From Occultella kanbiaonis (GTDB lineage Bacteria; Actinomycetota; Actinomycetes; Actinomycetales; Beutenbergiaceae), in NCBI RefSeq assembly GCF_009708215.1, contig NZ_CP046175.1, forward strand, positions 4,650,001 through 4,714,000: a DNA stretch of 64,000 nucleotides, given 5' to 3'. The translations under genes were made by a program, and so were the position numbers. The notes below the pieces were generated by a model that was given only the letters and a program-made list of their open reading frames with translations, searched no databases and was not told where the DNA came from. Below are positions 62,293-64,000 of the stretch, piece after piece. How positions within the stretch are numbered: position 1 is the stretch's first letter; the number at the start of each line of letters is the position of its first letter.

Positions 62293-62679
62293 GCGGACCT
62301 TCCTTCTCGGTTCGCGCCGACCGGACACGGTGGCGCGTTTAGGGGGACACTGCGGCTCGACGGTACATCGTCTTTCGGCGGATCGCCGCGGATCCTGCCC
62401 CGGAACCGGCTCTGTCGGGCCCGCTGGGGGCCGTTGCGCGCCGGCCGGATCGTCACATCACGCACCCGAGCCACCGGCGCCGCTCACCCTGGGGCGAGCG
62501 TGGTACCGCCGCTGGGACGAGGGTACCTCTCCCCAGGCCCCTGACCCGATCCGACCCACAAACGCGGCTAGTGTCGGTGCCACGGGATCGGACTCCGGGT
62601 CGCCCACGCGACCGTGTTCCGGCCGGGTCGCCACGATCCGGTCCCACCCTCCACCGCCTCTCGCACCCACCGGAGCACC
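62293..62679. other. Divergent gap between topA and moxR
   Basis: These 387 bases must hold promoters for both genes. No gene or structured RNA was recognised and no confident -10/-35 pair was found. CGGAG just before 62680 is the moxR ribosome site. Confidence 0.4.
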
Positions 62680-63699
<1,020 letters not shown>

Positions 63700-63709
63700 C
63701 GGAGCCTCG

Positions 63710-64000
63710 ATGTCCTCCCTGTTGGTCGAGGTCCGGACCAAGATGTCGATCCATGCCCACGAGAAGGTGCGTGGGCTGCTGGCCGGCGAGTACGCGTCCG
63801 TGCACAAGGGCCGCTCCATGGACTTCGACGACCTGCGCGAGTACCAGCGCGGCGACGACGTCAAGGACATCGACTGGAAGGCCACTGCCCGCAGCGGGCA
63901 CGTGCTGCTGAAGCGGTACGTGGCGGTCAAGAAGCACAACGTGCTGCTCGTCGTGGACACCGGCCGGACCATGTCCGCCACCGCCGCGGGTGGCGGCAGC
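63710..64000 (+). CDS. DUF58 domain protein (partial, C-terminus off window)
   Basis: Only the first 97 residues lie in the window. They contain the DUF58 signature: GRSMDFDDLREYQRGDDVKDIDW followed by KATARSGHVLLKRY and LLVVDTGRTM, the start of a von Willebrand A-like domain with a probable metal-site DTGRTMS (the usual form is DxSxS). CGGAG lies just upstream of the ATG. It partners the MoxR ATPase. Confidence 0.92.
   Translation, partial: MSSLLVEVRTKMSIHAHEKVRGLLAGEYASVHKGRSMDFDDLREYQRGDDVKDIDWKATARSGHVLLKRYVAVKKHNVLLVVDTGRTMSATAAGGGS

Noticed and set aside
59575-62544. Very long open frame on the plus strand opposite topA
   Set aside because: It is antisense to a well-conserved TopA and has no recognisable motif; GC-rich third positions keep the mirror frame open.

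Overview
The window is high-GC DNA from an actinobacterium. Three things point to Micrococcales, somewhere near the Cellulomonadaceae/Beutenbergiaceae/Ruaniaceae: the gene order dacB - zinc protease (DUF2342) - tilS - hpt - ftsH - folE - folP - folB/folK - DUF3180 - PH proteins - DUF2520, the GTG-rich starts, and a mycothiol-dependent enzyme. The genus cannot be fixed from the sequence alone. No phage, integrase, transposase or CRISPR array was seen.

Layout. (1) 1-14.1 kb, all minus strand, is a conserved housekeeping block: dacB, then DUF2342 protease-tilS-hpt, then ftsH-folE-folP-folBK-DUF3180-PH-PH-DUF2520, mostly with touching or overlapping ends. (2) 14.2-21.7 kb holds ppa, a PPOx-fold protein, a RipA-like NlpC/P60 hydrolase, the methionine pair metY-metX, a Gfo/Idh oxidoreductase and a mycothiol-dependent enzyme. 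(3) 21.6-28.5 kb holds a Pro-rich unknown protein, a large FAD/Fe-S D-lactate-dehydrogenase-like oxidoreductase, and an ECF sigma factor with a one-pass membrane partner. (4) 28.6-36.0 kb is a nitrogen/peptide region. It contains an APC permease - small membrane protein - M20 dipeptidase - class II glutamine amidotransferase operon, preceded by a putative 15-codon leader peptide, and an MFS - Xaa-Pro peptidase pair. (5) 36.1-49.2 kb looks like a stress/energy island: PPK2, an MFS pump, DUF6325, a SHOCT-like protein, a large LuxR (LAL) regulator, a P-type ATPase with unusual ion-site residues, a DUF1269 protein, a membrane protein, and two paralogous alpha/beta hydrolases around an ArsR-SRPBCC pair. 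(6) 49.3-52.5 kb is bracketed by a degenerate and an intact copy of tRNA-Thr(CGT). Between them lie two small unknown proteins and a divergent TetR/FAD-monooxygenase pair. (7) 52.6-64 kb returns to core functions: a TAP-like lipoprotein hydrolase, holB, tmk, a glycosyltransferase, a BadF-type kinase with a Gfo/Idh oxidoreductase, topA, and the start of a moxR-DUF58 operon cut by the window edge.

The genes form several working units: folate synthesis beside FtsH and purine/tRNA-lysidine functions; methionine synthesis by direct sulfhydrylation (MetX makes O-acetylhomoserine, MetY consumes it); DNA replication (holB, tmk, topA); and local regulator-target pairs with visible palindromic operators (ArsR, TetR). 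All function assignments come from reading motifs by eye. No database search was run.
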